The notes: generated by a model from the letters alone, not told the origin. A DNA stretch of 64,000 nucleotides from Piliocolobus tephrosceles (GCF_002776525.5 NC_045439.1:124539211-124603210); one strand, 5' to 3'; counted from the first letter of the stretch, positions 1 through 11,385 are shown. Translations and numbers: made by a program.

Positions 1-2852
1 TATCATCCCCTCCCCTTCTGGATATTACAAACAACATCGCAGGAAGGTGTACACCCCTTGTGATATAGGGAGTAATATCATCCTCTCTTCTTCTGGATAT
101 TACGAGCAAAATCACAGGCAGGTAATATCATCCTCTTCCCCCATGGATATTAGGAACAATATCACAAGGGATTGTACACTCCCAACGATATGGAGAGTAA
201 TATCATTCTTTCCCCTTCTGGATATTATAAAGAATATCACAAGGGGGTGTACACCCCCTGAGATATGGGGAGAAATATCATCCTCCTCTCTTTCCCTGGA
301 CATTACGAACATCACAAAAAGATATACACCCCCTGCTTTATGGGGAGTAATATCATCCTCTCCCCCCGCCCCAGGTATTACAAACAATATCACAGGGAGT
401 GTACAAACCTTGCAATATGGGAAGAAATATTATCCTCTCACTCCCTGGAAATTAGGAACAATATCACAGGTGTGTGTACACCTCCTGCGATATGGAGAGT
501 AATATCATCCTCTCCCCCACTGAATATTATAAATGATATTACAGGGGGGTGTACACTTCCTGAGATATGGGGAGTAAAATAATTTTCTTCACCCCTGGAT
601 ATTACAAGGAGCACCACAAGCAGGAGTACACTCCCTGCGATATGGGGGGTAATATTATCCATTCCCCGCCCTGGATATTATGAACAGTATCACAGGAGGC
701 GGTGTACACTTTCTGCGATATACAAAGTACTATCATCCTCTCCCAACCCCGGATATTACAAACAATATCACAGGAGGGTGTACACCCTTTGCAATATGGG
801 GAGTAGTATTACCTTCTCCCTCACTGTATATTACAATAATATCACAGATGGGTGTACACCTTCTGTGACATGGAGAGTAATATCATCCTCTCTCCTCCTG
901 GATACAATAAATATCACAGGAAGGTCTACACCCTCTGTGATATGAGGAGAAATATTATTTCACCCTTCCTGAAATATCATGAACAATATCGCGGGCCATT
1001 GTACACCCCCCACGATATTGGGAGTAATATCATCCTCTTCTTTTTAGATATTACGAACCACATCGTGGGTGATGTACATCCCCTGCGATATTGGGATTAA
1101 TACTATCCTCTCCTTCCCTGGGAGTAATATTACACCCCCTGTGATATTGGGAGTAATATTGGCCTCTTTCCCCTGGATATTAGAAACAATATCACAGGGG
1201 GATGTACACCCCCTGTGATATTGGGAGTAATATCATCCTTTTCTTTTTGGATCTTATGAACCATATTGCAGTTGATGTACACACCCTGCGATATTGGGAG
1301 TAATATTATCCTCTCCTTCCCTGGATACTATGAACAGTATCATGGAAGGGTGTACACCCTCTGCAATATGAGGAGTAATATCATCCTCTCTCCGCTGGAT
1401 AAGATGAACAATATAACAGGGGAATGTACACCCCCTGCGATATAAGAGGTAATATCATCCTCTCCCTCCCTGGATATTATGAACAATATCATAGGGGGCA
1501 TGCGCCCCCTGTGATATGGGGAGTAATGTCATCCTCTCAACCCCTGGATATTACAAACAATATCACAGGGGGGTGTACACACCTGCGATATGGGGAGTAA
1601 TATTATTATCTCCTTCCCCAAGATATTATGAACATTATCACAGGGAATGTGTACCCCCTCTGCGACATGGGGATTGCTATTATCCTTTCCCCAGTTGAAT
1701 ATTTTGGAGAATATCACAGGTGGCTGTACACGTTTCACGACATGGAGAGTAATATCCTCCTTCTCCCCCTTCTCCGGATATTACGAACAATATCACAGGG
1801 GGGTGCACACCTCCTGCGATATGGGGAGTAATATTATCTTCTCATTCCCTGTATATTATGAACAATATCACGGAAGGGTGTACACCCCTTGCGATATTGA
1901 AAGTATTATCACCCACTCTTCTTTTGGATATTACGAATAATATCACAGGGGGTTCTACACTTTCTGCGATATGAAAAGTAATATCATCTTCTTCCCACCT
2001 GAATGTTATGAACAATATAACAGAGGAGTGTACATCTCCTGCGATATTGGAAGTAACATCATCCTCTTTCTCTCTGGATCTTACCAAAAAAAATAACAGG
2101 AAGGTGTACACCACTGCGATATAGGGCGTAATATTCTCATCCCCCCCCCCAAATATTACGAACAATATCACAGGAGAGTGTATACCCTCTGCGATATTGG
2201 CAGTAATATCACCCTCTACCCAGCTGGATATTAGGAACAATATCACAAAAGGGTGTTAACTTGCAATATGGGAAGAAATATTCTCTCTCCGCCTGGATAT
2301 TACAAATAATATCGCAGGAAGTTCTACACCTGCTGAGATATAGAAAGCAGTATTATCCTCTCCCTCCCTGGATATTATGAACAATATCCCAGGAGGGTGT
2401 ACACCCCCTGCAATATTGAGGTTAATATCATTTTCTTTCCACCTGAATACTACAAACAATAAAACAGAAGAGTGTTCACCTCCTGCAATATTGGGGGTAA
2501 TATCTTCCTCTCCCCACCTTGATATTATGAACAATATCACAAGGAGGTCTACACCCCCTGTGATATTAAGATTAGGAACATACTCCCATTCCTGGATATC
2601 ATGAACAATATTACAAAGGGGTGTACATGCCCCACAATATTAAGAGTAATATTCCCCTCCTTTCCCCCTGGATGTTATGAAAAAATATCACGGTAGTGTA
2701 CAATTTTTGTGACATTGGGAGTAATATCATTTTCTCCCCCAGTGGATATTACAAACAATATCACAGGAGGATGTACACCTTCTGCGATATTGGGAAAAAT
2801 TTTATTCTCCCCCCCCCCGAAAATCATAAACAATATCACAGGGGAGTGTACA

Positions 2853-2898
2853 CTTATTGGAAGGAATCCCTTCCAATATATCCCTTATTGGAAGGAAT
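2853..2898. repeat. Local hairpin plus direct repeat inside the array
   Basis: attggaagg (2856-2864) and ccttccaat (2869-2877) form a perfect 9-bp stem with a 4-base loop. cttattggaaggaat occurs at 2853-2867 and again at 2884-2898. This replaces the normal unit sequence right after a gtgtacac core, so it looks like a local rearrangement rather than ordinary drift. Confidence 0.85.
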
Positions 2899-3162
2899 AC
2901 CATCCTCTCCACCTCTGAATATCACGAACAATATCACAGGAAGGTGTACACTCTGTGATATTGGGAGTAATACCACCCTCTCCTCCCCTGGATATTACGA
3001 ACAATATCATAGGATGGTTTACGCACCCTGTAATGTTGGGAGAAATATCATCCTCTGCCACCCTGGATATTACAAATGATATTACAGAGAATATACACAC
3101 AGGGTGTTTACGATGTTGGGAGTAATATCAACTCCTCCCTAAGTATTACAAACAATATCACA

Positions 3163-3178
3163 GGGAGTGTACACTCCC
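3163..3178. other. Palindrome at the array orientation switch
   Basis: gggagtgtacactccc is a perfect 16-bp palindrome and is the last orientation-A core. The next bases (aatctctgggggaaggg, 3181-3197) match the purine spacer of orientation B, skipping the usual GATATT-N6 half of a unit. From 3201 on every unit reads gatattactcccaatatc, the reverse complement of the A motif. The inversion breakpoint therefore lies at or just after this palindrome. Confidence 0.85.
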
Positions 3179-6100
3179 AAAATCTCTGGGGGAAGGGAAT
3201 GATATTACTCCCAATATCGCAGAGGGAGTACACCACCACAACCCCCCCAACATGATATTGTATCTAATATCCAGGAATGGAGGGGATGATATTACTCTGA
3301 ATATCACAACGGGTGTACATTCTCCTTGTGATATTGTTCCTAATATCCAGGGTAGGGAAGGATGATATTACTCCCAATATCATAGCAGGTGTACACCTTC
3401 CCTGTGATATTGTTCCTAATGTTCAGTTATGGAGTGGATGATATTTCTCCCAATATTGGAGAAGGTGTACTCCCTTCTGTAATATTGTTTCTGATATCCA
3501 GAGGTGGAGAGGATGATATTACTTCCAGTGTCTCAGGGGGTGTACACTCCTTCTATGATATTGTTCCTAATATCCAAGAGGAGAAAGGATAATATAATTC
3601 CCAATATCGCAGGAGGTGTACATTCCCTCTGTGATATTGTTCGTAATATTCAGGGTGGGAGAAGACGATAGCACTTCCAATATTGCAGGGAGAGTACATC
3701 CGCTTTGTGATATTGTTCCTAATATCCTGGGAAAAAGAGAATGGTGTTACTCCCAATATCGCAGAAAGTGTACGCGCCCCCTGTAATATTGTTCCTAATA
3801 TTCAGTGGGGGAGAGAATGATATTACTCCCAATATCACAGGGTGTACATTGGGAGTAATGGAGGTGTACACCAACACTGTGATATTGTTCCTAATATCCA
3901 GAAAAAAACAAGATAATATTACTCCCAATATCACAAGGGGTGTACCCTTCCCCTGTGATATTGTTCCTAATATCACAACGGGGAGAAAAGGACATTACTC
4001 CCAATATTGCAGGGAGAGTAAACCCCCACTGTGATATTGTTCTTAATATTCATGGGGAGATAGGATGATATTACTTCCAATATTTCTAGTTGTGTACACC
4101 CCCACGTTATATTTTCTGAATATCCAAAGGGAGAGAGGATGATATTACTCCAAATATCACAGAGGGTGTATACCCCCTCTGTAACATTGTTGCTAATATC
4201 CAAAAAGGGAGAGGACAATATTTCTCTCAATATCGCAGGGGGTGTATACCTCTTCTGTGATAATGTTCATAATATCCAGGGTTGAAAATAATGATATTAT
4301 GCCCAATATCGCAGGGGGTGTACAACCCACCAGGTGACAATGTTTTTAATATACAGGAAAGAGGAGGATACTATTAGTATAAATATCACGGGGGATGTAA
4401 AAACCCTGTGATATTGTTCCCAATATCCAGGGGTAAAGAGAATGATATTACTCCCAATATTGCAGGGAGTGTACATTCACCCTGTGATATGGTTTCTGAC
4501 ATCCAGAGAGGGAGAAGATAATACTACTCCCAATATCGAAGGAGTACACCCCCTTGTGATATTGTTGTTCATATTTAGGTGAGGAGAGAATAATATTACT
4601 ACCAGTATCGCAAGGGGTGTACACCTCCCCCACCATGATATTTTTCCTAATATCCAGGGAGGGAGAGGTTAACATTACTTTCAATATTGCAGGGGCGTAC
4701 ACATCAGTTGTAGTACTGCTCCTAATATACAGAAGACAAAAGATGACATTACTCCCAATATCGCAGCAGATGTACACCCCCTTTGTGATATTGTTCCTAA
4801 TATATAGTGGGGAGAAAATCATATTACTATCAATATCGCTGACGGTGTACAGCCCCCAGTGGGGGAGAGGATAATATTACACCCAATATCCCAGAAGGGG
4901 TAAACCCCCCCTGTGATATTGTTCCTAATATTCAGGGAGGGAGAGGTTGATATTCCCCCCAACATTGCAGACGGTGTACACAACCCGTATGGTATTGTTC
5001 CTCATATCCAGAAGGGAGAAGATGGCATTACTCCCAATATTGCAGGGGGTTTACACCTTCTTTTTGATATTGTTCTTGATATTTAAAGGAGAGAAAATTA
5101 TATTACTCTCAATATCGCAGGGGGTTTACATCCCCCCTCCCGTGATCCTCTTTTTCATATCCAGCTGGGGAGAGGATGATATTACTCCCAATATTGCAGG
5201 GGATGTACACCACCCTAGTGATATTATTCCTAATATTCAGGGGAAGAGAGGATGATATTACTCTCAATATCACAGGGGATGTACAACCACCTCCCCCCAC
5301 CCCCTGATACCCTTTTTCATATCCAGGTGAGGAGAGGATGATGTTACTCCCAATATCGCAGGAAGTGTACACCTCCCCATGATATTGTTCCTAATAATTA
5401 TGAGGGGAGAGGACGATATTCCCTCCAATATCGCAAGGGGTGTACACCCTCCATGTGACATTGTTCCTAATATCCCAGGGAAAAAAAGATGATATTACTC
5501 CCAATATCGCAGAGGGGTGTACACCCCCACTGTGATATTGTTTATACTGTCCAGAAGCAAAGAGGATGATATTACTCTTAATATCGCAGAGGGTGTACAC
5601 CGTGTACACCCCCCCCCCCACATGATATTGTTCCTAATATTCAGGTGGGGAAGGGTGATATTATGCCGAATATCACAGAGGGTGTACATTTCCCTTGTAA
5701 TATTGTTTTTAATATCCAGGGCAAAGAGGATGATATTACTCCCAATATCACAGAGAGTTTACACACACACACCCCCCCCCCCGAAATATTGTTCCTAATA
5801 TCCAGTGGAGGAGAGAATGCCATTATCCCAGTAGCGCAGGGGTGTACACCTTCCCTGTGATATTGCTCCTAATATCCAGGCGGGGGTGGGAAATAATATT
5901 ATTCCCAATATCACAGGGGGTGTACACACCCCCTGTGATATGGTTTCTCATATCAAAGGGAAGAGAGGCTATTACTTACAATAACGCAGAGTGTGTACAC
6001 CCCACCTGTGATATTATTCTTAATGTCCAGGAGAAAAGAGAATAATATTACTTCCAATATCGCAGGTGATGTACATCCCTCCTGTGACACTGTTTCTAAT

Positions 6101-7832
6101 ATTCAAAGGGAAAGAGGATGATATTACTCCCAATATCGCAGGGGATGTATACTCTCCTTGTGATATTGTTCTTCATATCCAGAAAGGGAGACGATAATAT
6201 TACTCCCAATATCGCAGTAGGGGTACACCCGCTTGAGATATTTTTCCTGATACCCAGACAGGGAGAAGATGATTGTTCCTAATATACAGGAGGGGAGAGT
6301 ATGATTTTACTCACAATCGCAGGGGGTGTACACCTCCCCTGTGATATTGTTACTAATATCCAGGGAGTAGAAGATGATATTACTCCCTATATTGCAGGGG
6401 GTGTACACTCCTTTTTTGATATTGTCAATAATATCCAGGAGGAAAGACGATAATATTAATGTTAATATCGTAGGGAATGTACACCCTTCCATGATGTCGT
6501 TTCTAATATCCAGTGGAAAAGAGGATGATAATCCCTAGAGGATAATATTACTTGCAATATCGCAGGAGGTGTACAGCCCTCCTGTGATATTGTTCTTAAT
6601 ATCCGGAAAGGAAGAAAATGACATTAATCCCAATATCAAAGGTGGTGTAAACCCCCTCCGTGATATTGTTATGAATATCTGGGGGGAGAGGATGATATTA
6701 CTCCCAATATCGCAGAGAATGTACACCTCCTCTGTGATATTGTTCCTAATATCCAGGAGGGGAGAGTATGATTTTACTTCCAATCGCAGGAGTATACACC
6801 TCCCCATGATACTGTTTAATTTCCAGAAGGATAGAGGATGATATTTCTCCCAATATTGTAAAGGGTGTGCATCCTCCCTGTGATATTATTTCTAATATTC
6901 AGGTGGAGAGAGGATGATATTACTCCCAATATCGCGGGTGGGGGGAACACCCACTCTGTGATATTGTTCTCAACATCCACAGGGAGAAAGGATGATATTA
7001 CTCCCAATATCGCAGGGGCTGTACACACCCCCCCCCCCCGGGATATTGTTTCCAATACCCAGGTTCGGAGAGGATGATATTAGTTTCAAAATCGCAGTAG
7101 GTGTGCACCTTGCCTGTGATATTGTTCCTAATATCCATGGGTGAAGAGGATAATATTACTCGCAATATTGCAGGAGGTGTACAGCCCTCCTGTGATACTG
7201 TTCTTAATATCCAGAAAGGAAGAAAATGATATTATTCTCAATAGTGCAGGGGATGTTCACTCCCACTGTGATATTGTTCCTAATATGCAGAAGGGGAGAG
7301 GACAATATTACTCCCAATATCGCAGGTGGTGTACACACCTCCCTGTGATATTGTTCCTAATATACAGGAGGTAGAAGATAATATTACTCCTAAGATCCCA
7401 GTTGGTGTCCACCGCCCCCCCATGATATTGTTTCTAATATCTAGGGAATTAGAGGGTGACATTACTCTTAACATCGCAGGGGGTGTACACTTCCCTTGTG
7501 ATATTGTTTCTAATATCCAGAGGGGAAGAGGATGATATTACTCCCAATATCGCATGGTGTATACACCCCCACCCCTGTGACATTGCTATGAATACCCAGG
7601 GGAAAAGAGGATATTACTCCCAATATTGCAGGGGGTGTACAACCCCCTGTGATATTATTTCTAATATTCAGGTGGGGAGAGGATGATATTTACTCCCAAC
7701 ATCACAGGTGGTGGAAACACCCCACCTGTGATATTGTTCCTAGTATCCATGAAGGGAGCGGATGATATTACTCCCAAAATTGTGGTGGGTGTACACCCAC
7801 CCTGTAATATTGTTCCTAATATCCCGGGAGGG
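3179..7832 (-). repeat. Tandem array of the same ~75-bp units, inverted (orientation B)
   Basis: About 60 units with the same building blocks as 1-3178 but reverse-complemented: gatattactcccaatatc, then gcagggggtgtacaccccc, then gatattgttcctaatatc, then the purine spacer cagggggagaggat. The last recognisable unit ends with cctaatatcccgggaggg near 7832. Homopolymer C and AC runs within some cores (for example near 5611, 5761 and 7030) suggest slippage. As on the left, long open frames on both strands are by-products of a period divisible by 3. Confidence 0.93.
3822..3859. repeat. Micro-inversion (12-bp foldback) in the B array
   Basis: attactcccaat (3822-3833) is followed by atcacagggtgtac and then by its exact reverse complement attgggagtaat (3848-3859), after which the B pattern resumes with ggaggtgtacacc. 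A short A-orientation piece is thus embedded within the B array, with its edge in a TGTACA core. Confidence 0.85.
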
Positions 7833-8500
7833 AAACATCTCTCAACCTACAACCATCACCTGAATTAGTTAGCAAACTTCTGCAAGGTCCCCTGTGAGGT
7901 AGGTTCAGAGATGACCTCCCTCTATCCCCACTGGAGTCTGGGAGTGCATGCAAAGCACATCCCAATGCAGCTCCTTCTCATATACCTTCTGCTGCTCACT
8001 AAGTCAGCTCCAATGCTGGGTGAGGTTAAGGCCTTCCCCCTTGCCCTGGATTGCCCAGCTTCCCTTGGGATTGTGTGTCACAGTGGCAATCTCTCCTGCC
8101 TCATGCTCTGAAGACTCAGTTTTCCATCTGGTTCAGTGTAGGCTGCTGCCCATCACTTCTTTCAAACGGTCTGTGATTTGCTTCACTTTTTCTGTTAAGT
8201 TCCCATGTTGCTTCTTGAAAAAAAGTTCAGTGTGAATCTCTATGCACTATTTTGTCTTTTCAAGTAGGAGAGGCATACTAACAATGCCTCCAATTCACCA
8301 TCTTGAGGGGAAAAAATGATTCTGGCCTTCTTTGCCTTCTGTCTTCTAATACCTGAGTCATTGAGACCTACTAGAAGTATCAGTGGATGGTTCTGCAGAA
8401 CAGAGAGCAATGGGTGAATCATCATTTCATAGGGGAATTCAAATTAACATTTCCTTAGGAGCCACTGTGTAGAAACTGTCAAAATTTGTTTCTTTCTTTA
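7833..8500. other. Flank of the array; possible L1 5'-UTR remnant in reverse
   Basis: No gene is seen. On the minus strand, roughly 8330 down to 8100 reads like a primate L1 5' untranslated region (a motif like aagatggtgaattggaggc, then caagaagcaacatgggaac, then gtttgaaagaagtgatgggc). This is a recollection-level match only. The rest is unassigned. Confidence 0.3.
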
Positions 8501-8554
8501 TTGACTTTTATAAAAACTATTCTGCACATTTATTACTATAAAGAATTTACCTTA

Positions 8555-8900
8555 GAATACTTATACACTGTTAATGGGCATGTAAATTACTCCAGCCACT
8601 GTAGAAAGCATTCTGGAGATTTCTCAAAGAACTTAGAGCACAGCTACCATTTGACCCAGCAATTCCATTACTGGGTATATAACCAAAAGAAAATACATCA
8701 TTCTACCAAACACACACATTATTTCATATGTTCAACACTGTGCTATTCACAATAGCGGTGACATGGAATCAACCCAGGTGCTCATCAATGGTAGATTGAA
8801 TAAGGAAAGTGTAGTACTACTAAATATTTTATAGTAGGTACGAAATACTTCATGTACCTACTGTGTACTCACAAAAAATTTAAAATAAAAATAATTTTTT
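8555..8900 (+). mobile_element. L1 3' end (ORF2 tail and 3' UTR), 5'-truncated
   Basis: The plus strand carries the L1 ORF2 C-terminal landmark tttgacccagcaattccatt, then tgggtatataaccaaaag, cactgtgctattcacaatag and gacatggaatcaaccc, and ends in a 3' UTR tail (tgtgtactcacaaaaaattt) with an A-rich end at about 8870-8900. It abuts the broken V exon of the 8901-9234 relic directly, so this insertion or a linked deletion removed the rest of that exon. Confidence 0.85.
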
Positions 8901-9234
8901 AAAACTGAACCTCAGAGTGGGGCTGGTTCCCTCTTGGAGACTTAGGGCTGAAGGACCGTTCTCCACCTGCACCCCTCTCAGCCCTGCTTGGAAAGAGAAA
9001 GGCAAACACATACGATGTCACTGGGGAATCACTGATGCATTTTCCAAACCTGTAAGATAGCCCAAGAAACACCCATGAGGATGTAGGACAGTCCAGGAGC
9101 TTTGTGTCAGCCCTCCATTCCCTCCCTTCTCTTGTCAGCTGTGGAACACCCCACAGCCCCCATCTGAGATGGCTCAACTCACAGCAAATCTGGACCCACA
9201 GAAGCCCCAGCAGAGCTTCCAGTCTCCTCTCCAT
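8901..9234 (-). pseudogene. Truncated TRAV relic: intact leader exon plus FR1, V exon cut at an L1
   Basis: On the minus strand a leader exon (9234-9183) starts ATGGAGAGGAGACTGG and encodes MERRLEALLGLLWVQIC, a typical TCR V signal peptide. It ends in a good donor (gtgagt, 9182-9177). After a 199-bp intron with a pyrimidine-rich acceptor ending ccaagcag (8991-8984), the V exon begins at 8983 and reads W-L-R-G-V-Q-V-E-N-G-P-S-A-L-S-L-Q-E-G-T. It goes on into LR-F-S-F and stops at the A-rich tail of the L1 at 8555-8900. The first conserved cysteine (C23) is replaced by Phe (TTC), and FR2, FR3, C104 and the RSS are missing. Leader and FR1 resemble human TRAV22 and mouse Valpha11-type genes more than TRAV5, its positional expectation. 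I recognise a TRAV relic confidently; the subgroup is inference. Confidence 0.82.
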
Positions 9235-9370
9235 GGTTCCTTGCCTGGTTGCTGTTCTGAAGGTTGTCAAGTCTTGGGTCCAGTCAAATTGTGTTGTTAC
9301 AATTAATAGGTTCCAACAGACTCACTGAGCACAAATAACACTCAGAGTGGAGCTTTGCATTATGCTTCTT

Positions 9371-9677
9371 TTTTTTTTTTTTTTTTTTTTTTTTTGAGAC
9401 GGAGTCTCGCTCTGTCGCCCAGCCTGGAGTGCAGTGGCCGGATCTCAGCTCACTGCAAGCTCCGCATCCCAGGTCTACGCCATTCTCCCGCCTCAGCCTC
9501 CCGAGTAGCTGGGACTACAGGCACCCGCCACCTCGCCCGGCTAGTTTTTTGTATTTTTTAGTAGAGACAGGGTTTCACCGGGTTAGCCAGGATGGTCTCG
9601 ATCTCCTGACCTCGTGATCCGCCCATCTCGGCCTCCCAAAGTGCTGGGATTACAGGCTTGAGCCAACGCGCCCGGCC
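9371..9677 (-). mobile_element. AluY-type SINE (Old World monkey type)
   Basis: The element runs from a poly-T start to cgcccggcc at the head. It is flanked by a 15-bp target-site duplication, tgcattatgcttctt (9356-9370) and tgcattatgtttctt (9678-9692). Its head in element sense reads ggctcaagcctgtaatccc. It is little diverged and therefore young. Confidence 0.95.
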
Positions 9678-9692
9678 TGCATTATGTTTCTT

Positions 9693-10659
9693 AAGAGGAA
9701 ACTCCAACAATGGTGGCTCAGCCCAGTCTAAATGTGTAATCTTTCTCAGGTGTGCGTGGGGGTGGAGGGACATAGGCTGATGGAGGTGAAGGAAGCAGTA
9801 AGGGGACATATCCCCAATGTCCCCAATCTTTACTGAGAACTATTTTAGATAGAGATTTTGAAAGTTTGCAGGGAGGATGAGAAAAGTGAGAAGACGACTC
9901 AGAGAGAAAGAGGGGCCTCATCTGGGTCAATAAACCTGGAGAGCCATAGTTTCAGTGATCTGACTTTCTAAACAAAAATCAAGGCACATAGTTTGGCAGA
10001 GAATTTGAGAATTTATTTACATTGAGGGTCAACAAAGGAATGCTCTCTTTTATAGTACATATCATTTTGTTTATCCCATTTTCAGAAAAGTAAATACAAA
10101 TAAAACAAGTTAGAATGGCTTTGTATATCTAAAAATATTTTATGTTTATACATGAACATAGCGTATGTCTAAAATAAGACTTCGATTGGTGACAAAAGAA
10201 ATAGGACAAGGATGCCTACCTTGATTACATTTACATTCACCCCTCCCGCTCCTCTCTTCTTCCATCCAAAGCTTTTTCTTTACATCCCAAAGACCTACAC
10301 AGCTGATTCTTTGCTGTGAACATGTGCTGAGGGCCATATTTTGAAGTCCACACAAAATGTTTCTCCTTTTTCCTCCAGCATTTTCTTGCCTTTTTCCCAC
10401 TTCCTCTGTCTCCACTTTTGTTCCTTATTTCCTTCATTTCATTGTCTTTTTCCTCAGAGTAGATGTAGATGGAGGAAGTTCATCAGGAGTATTGATGACA
10501 TTTCTAATTTAGAGAAGGAGAAGGTAATTTTAATAATTTTAGTTTTAAAAAATTAGGAAACTGGAGAGAGAGAGAGGACACATAGATGTATCTATATGAT
10601 AGATATATAAATAACATAGCTATTTTAGACTCAAGCACCGTTTCACTTTAAACGAATCT
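9693..10659. other. No recognisable gene or repeat
   Basis: I examined both strands for V leaders, Y-x-C anchors and transposon landmarks and found none. Short open frames here have no recognisable domain. A short GA run lies near 10565-10575. Confidence 0.5.
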
Positions 10660-10963
10660 CTTTTTCTTTTTTTTTTTTTTCTACCTGAGTCTTGCTCTTG
10701 TTGCCCAGGCTGGAGTGCAATGGCACCATCTCGGCTTACTGCAACCTCCACCTCCCGAGTTCAAGCAAGTCTACTGCCTCAGCCTCCTGAGTAGCTGAGA
10801 TTACAGGTGATTGCCACCATGCCCGGCTAATTTTTGTATTTTTAGTAGACACGGGGTTTCACCATGGTGGCCAGGCTGGTCTCAAACTCCTGACCTAGGG
10901 TGATCTGCCCAGCCTGGCCTCCCAAAGTGCTGGGATTACAGACATGAGCCACTGTGCCCAGCC
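10660..10963 (-). mobile_element. AluS/J-type SINE
   Basis: A poly-T start is followed by tgttgcccaggctggagtg, then tgggattacagacatgagcc and gcccagcc at the head end. Divergence is moderate. Confidence 0.93.
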
Positions 10964-10971
10964 TAAAATAA

Positions 10972-11385
10972 TCTTTTTTTTTTTTAACCTTTATTTTAAG
11001 TTCAGGAGTACATGTGCAGGTGTGTTACATGGGTATATTTGTGTCATGTGGGTTGTTGTACAGATTATTTCACCACCCAGGTACTAAGCCTAGTACCCAT
11101 TAGTTATTTTTCCTGATCTTTTTTCTCCCACCTTCCAGCCTTCAAGAGGCCCCAGGGTCTGTTGTTCCCCTCTATGTGTCCACATGTTCTCATCATTTAG
11201 CTTCCACCTGTAAGTGAGAACATGCAGTATTTGGTTTTCTGTTCCTGTGTTAGTTTACTAAGAATAATGGCCTCCAGCTCCATGCATGTTCCTGCAAAGC
11301 ATGGCTGCATAATATTCATGGTGTATATGTACCACATTTTCTTTATCTAGTCTATCATTGATGGGCATTTAGGTTGAAAAGAATC
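10972..11385 (-). mobile_element. L1 3' fragment
   Basis: Reading the plus strand, the L1 3' UTR (ttattttaagttcaggagta, then catgtgcaggtgtgttacat) leads into the end of ORF2 (agtgagaacatgcagtattt, catggtgtatatgtaccaca). It is an old primate L1, 5'-truncated near 11385. Confidence 0.88.

Larger units (their letters stand above)
1..3178 (+). repeat. Tandem array of ~75-bp palindromic units, orientation A
   Basis: About 40 diverged copies of a unit of roughly 75 bp fill this stretch and continue off the left edge. In order, a unit has GATATT-N6-AATATC (N6 often acgaac), the palindrome GGGGTGTACACCCC, a second GATATT-N6-AATATC (N6 often gggagt), then a pyrimidine spacer like catcctctccccctg. Copies differ by many substitutions and small indels, so the array is old or poorly homogenised. 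75 is a multiple of 3, so open frames of 60-150 codons run through several units on both strands; the peptides are only the repeat read as codons and I do not call them genes. I do not recognise a named satellite family. Confidence 0.93.

Noticed and set aside
3200..7832. Regularly spaced palindromic repeats resembling a CRISPR array
   Set aside because: Eukaryotic locus, no constant repeat with unique spacers; the entire 75-bp unit is repeated and diverged.
47..7868. Dozens of open frames of 60-150 codons on both strands in the array, giving look-alike peptides
   Set aside because: The unit length is about 75 bp, divisible by 3, so frames stay open by repetition. They overlap on both strands, drift in frame with each indel, and have no promoter, splice or domain signal.
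8899..9270. Single 123-codon minus-strand frame across the 9-kb relic
   Set aside because: It reads straight through the leader intron. The real structure is two exons with good splice sites.
10146..10437. Minus-strand open frames of 66-89 codons
   Set aside because: Lysine/arginine-rich low-complexity text with no V-domain order or other domain.
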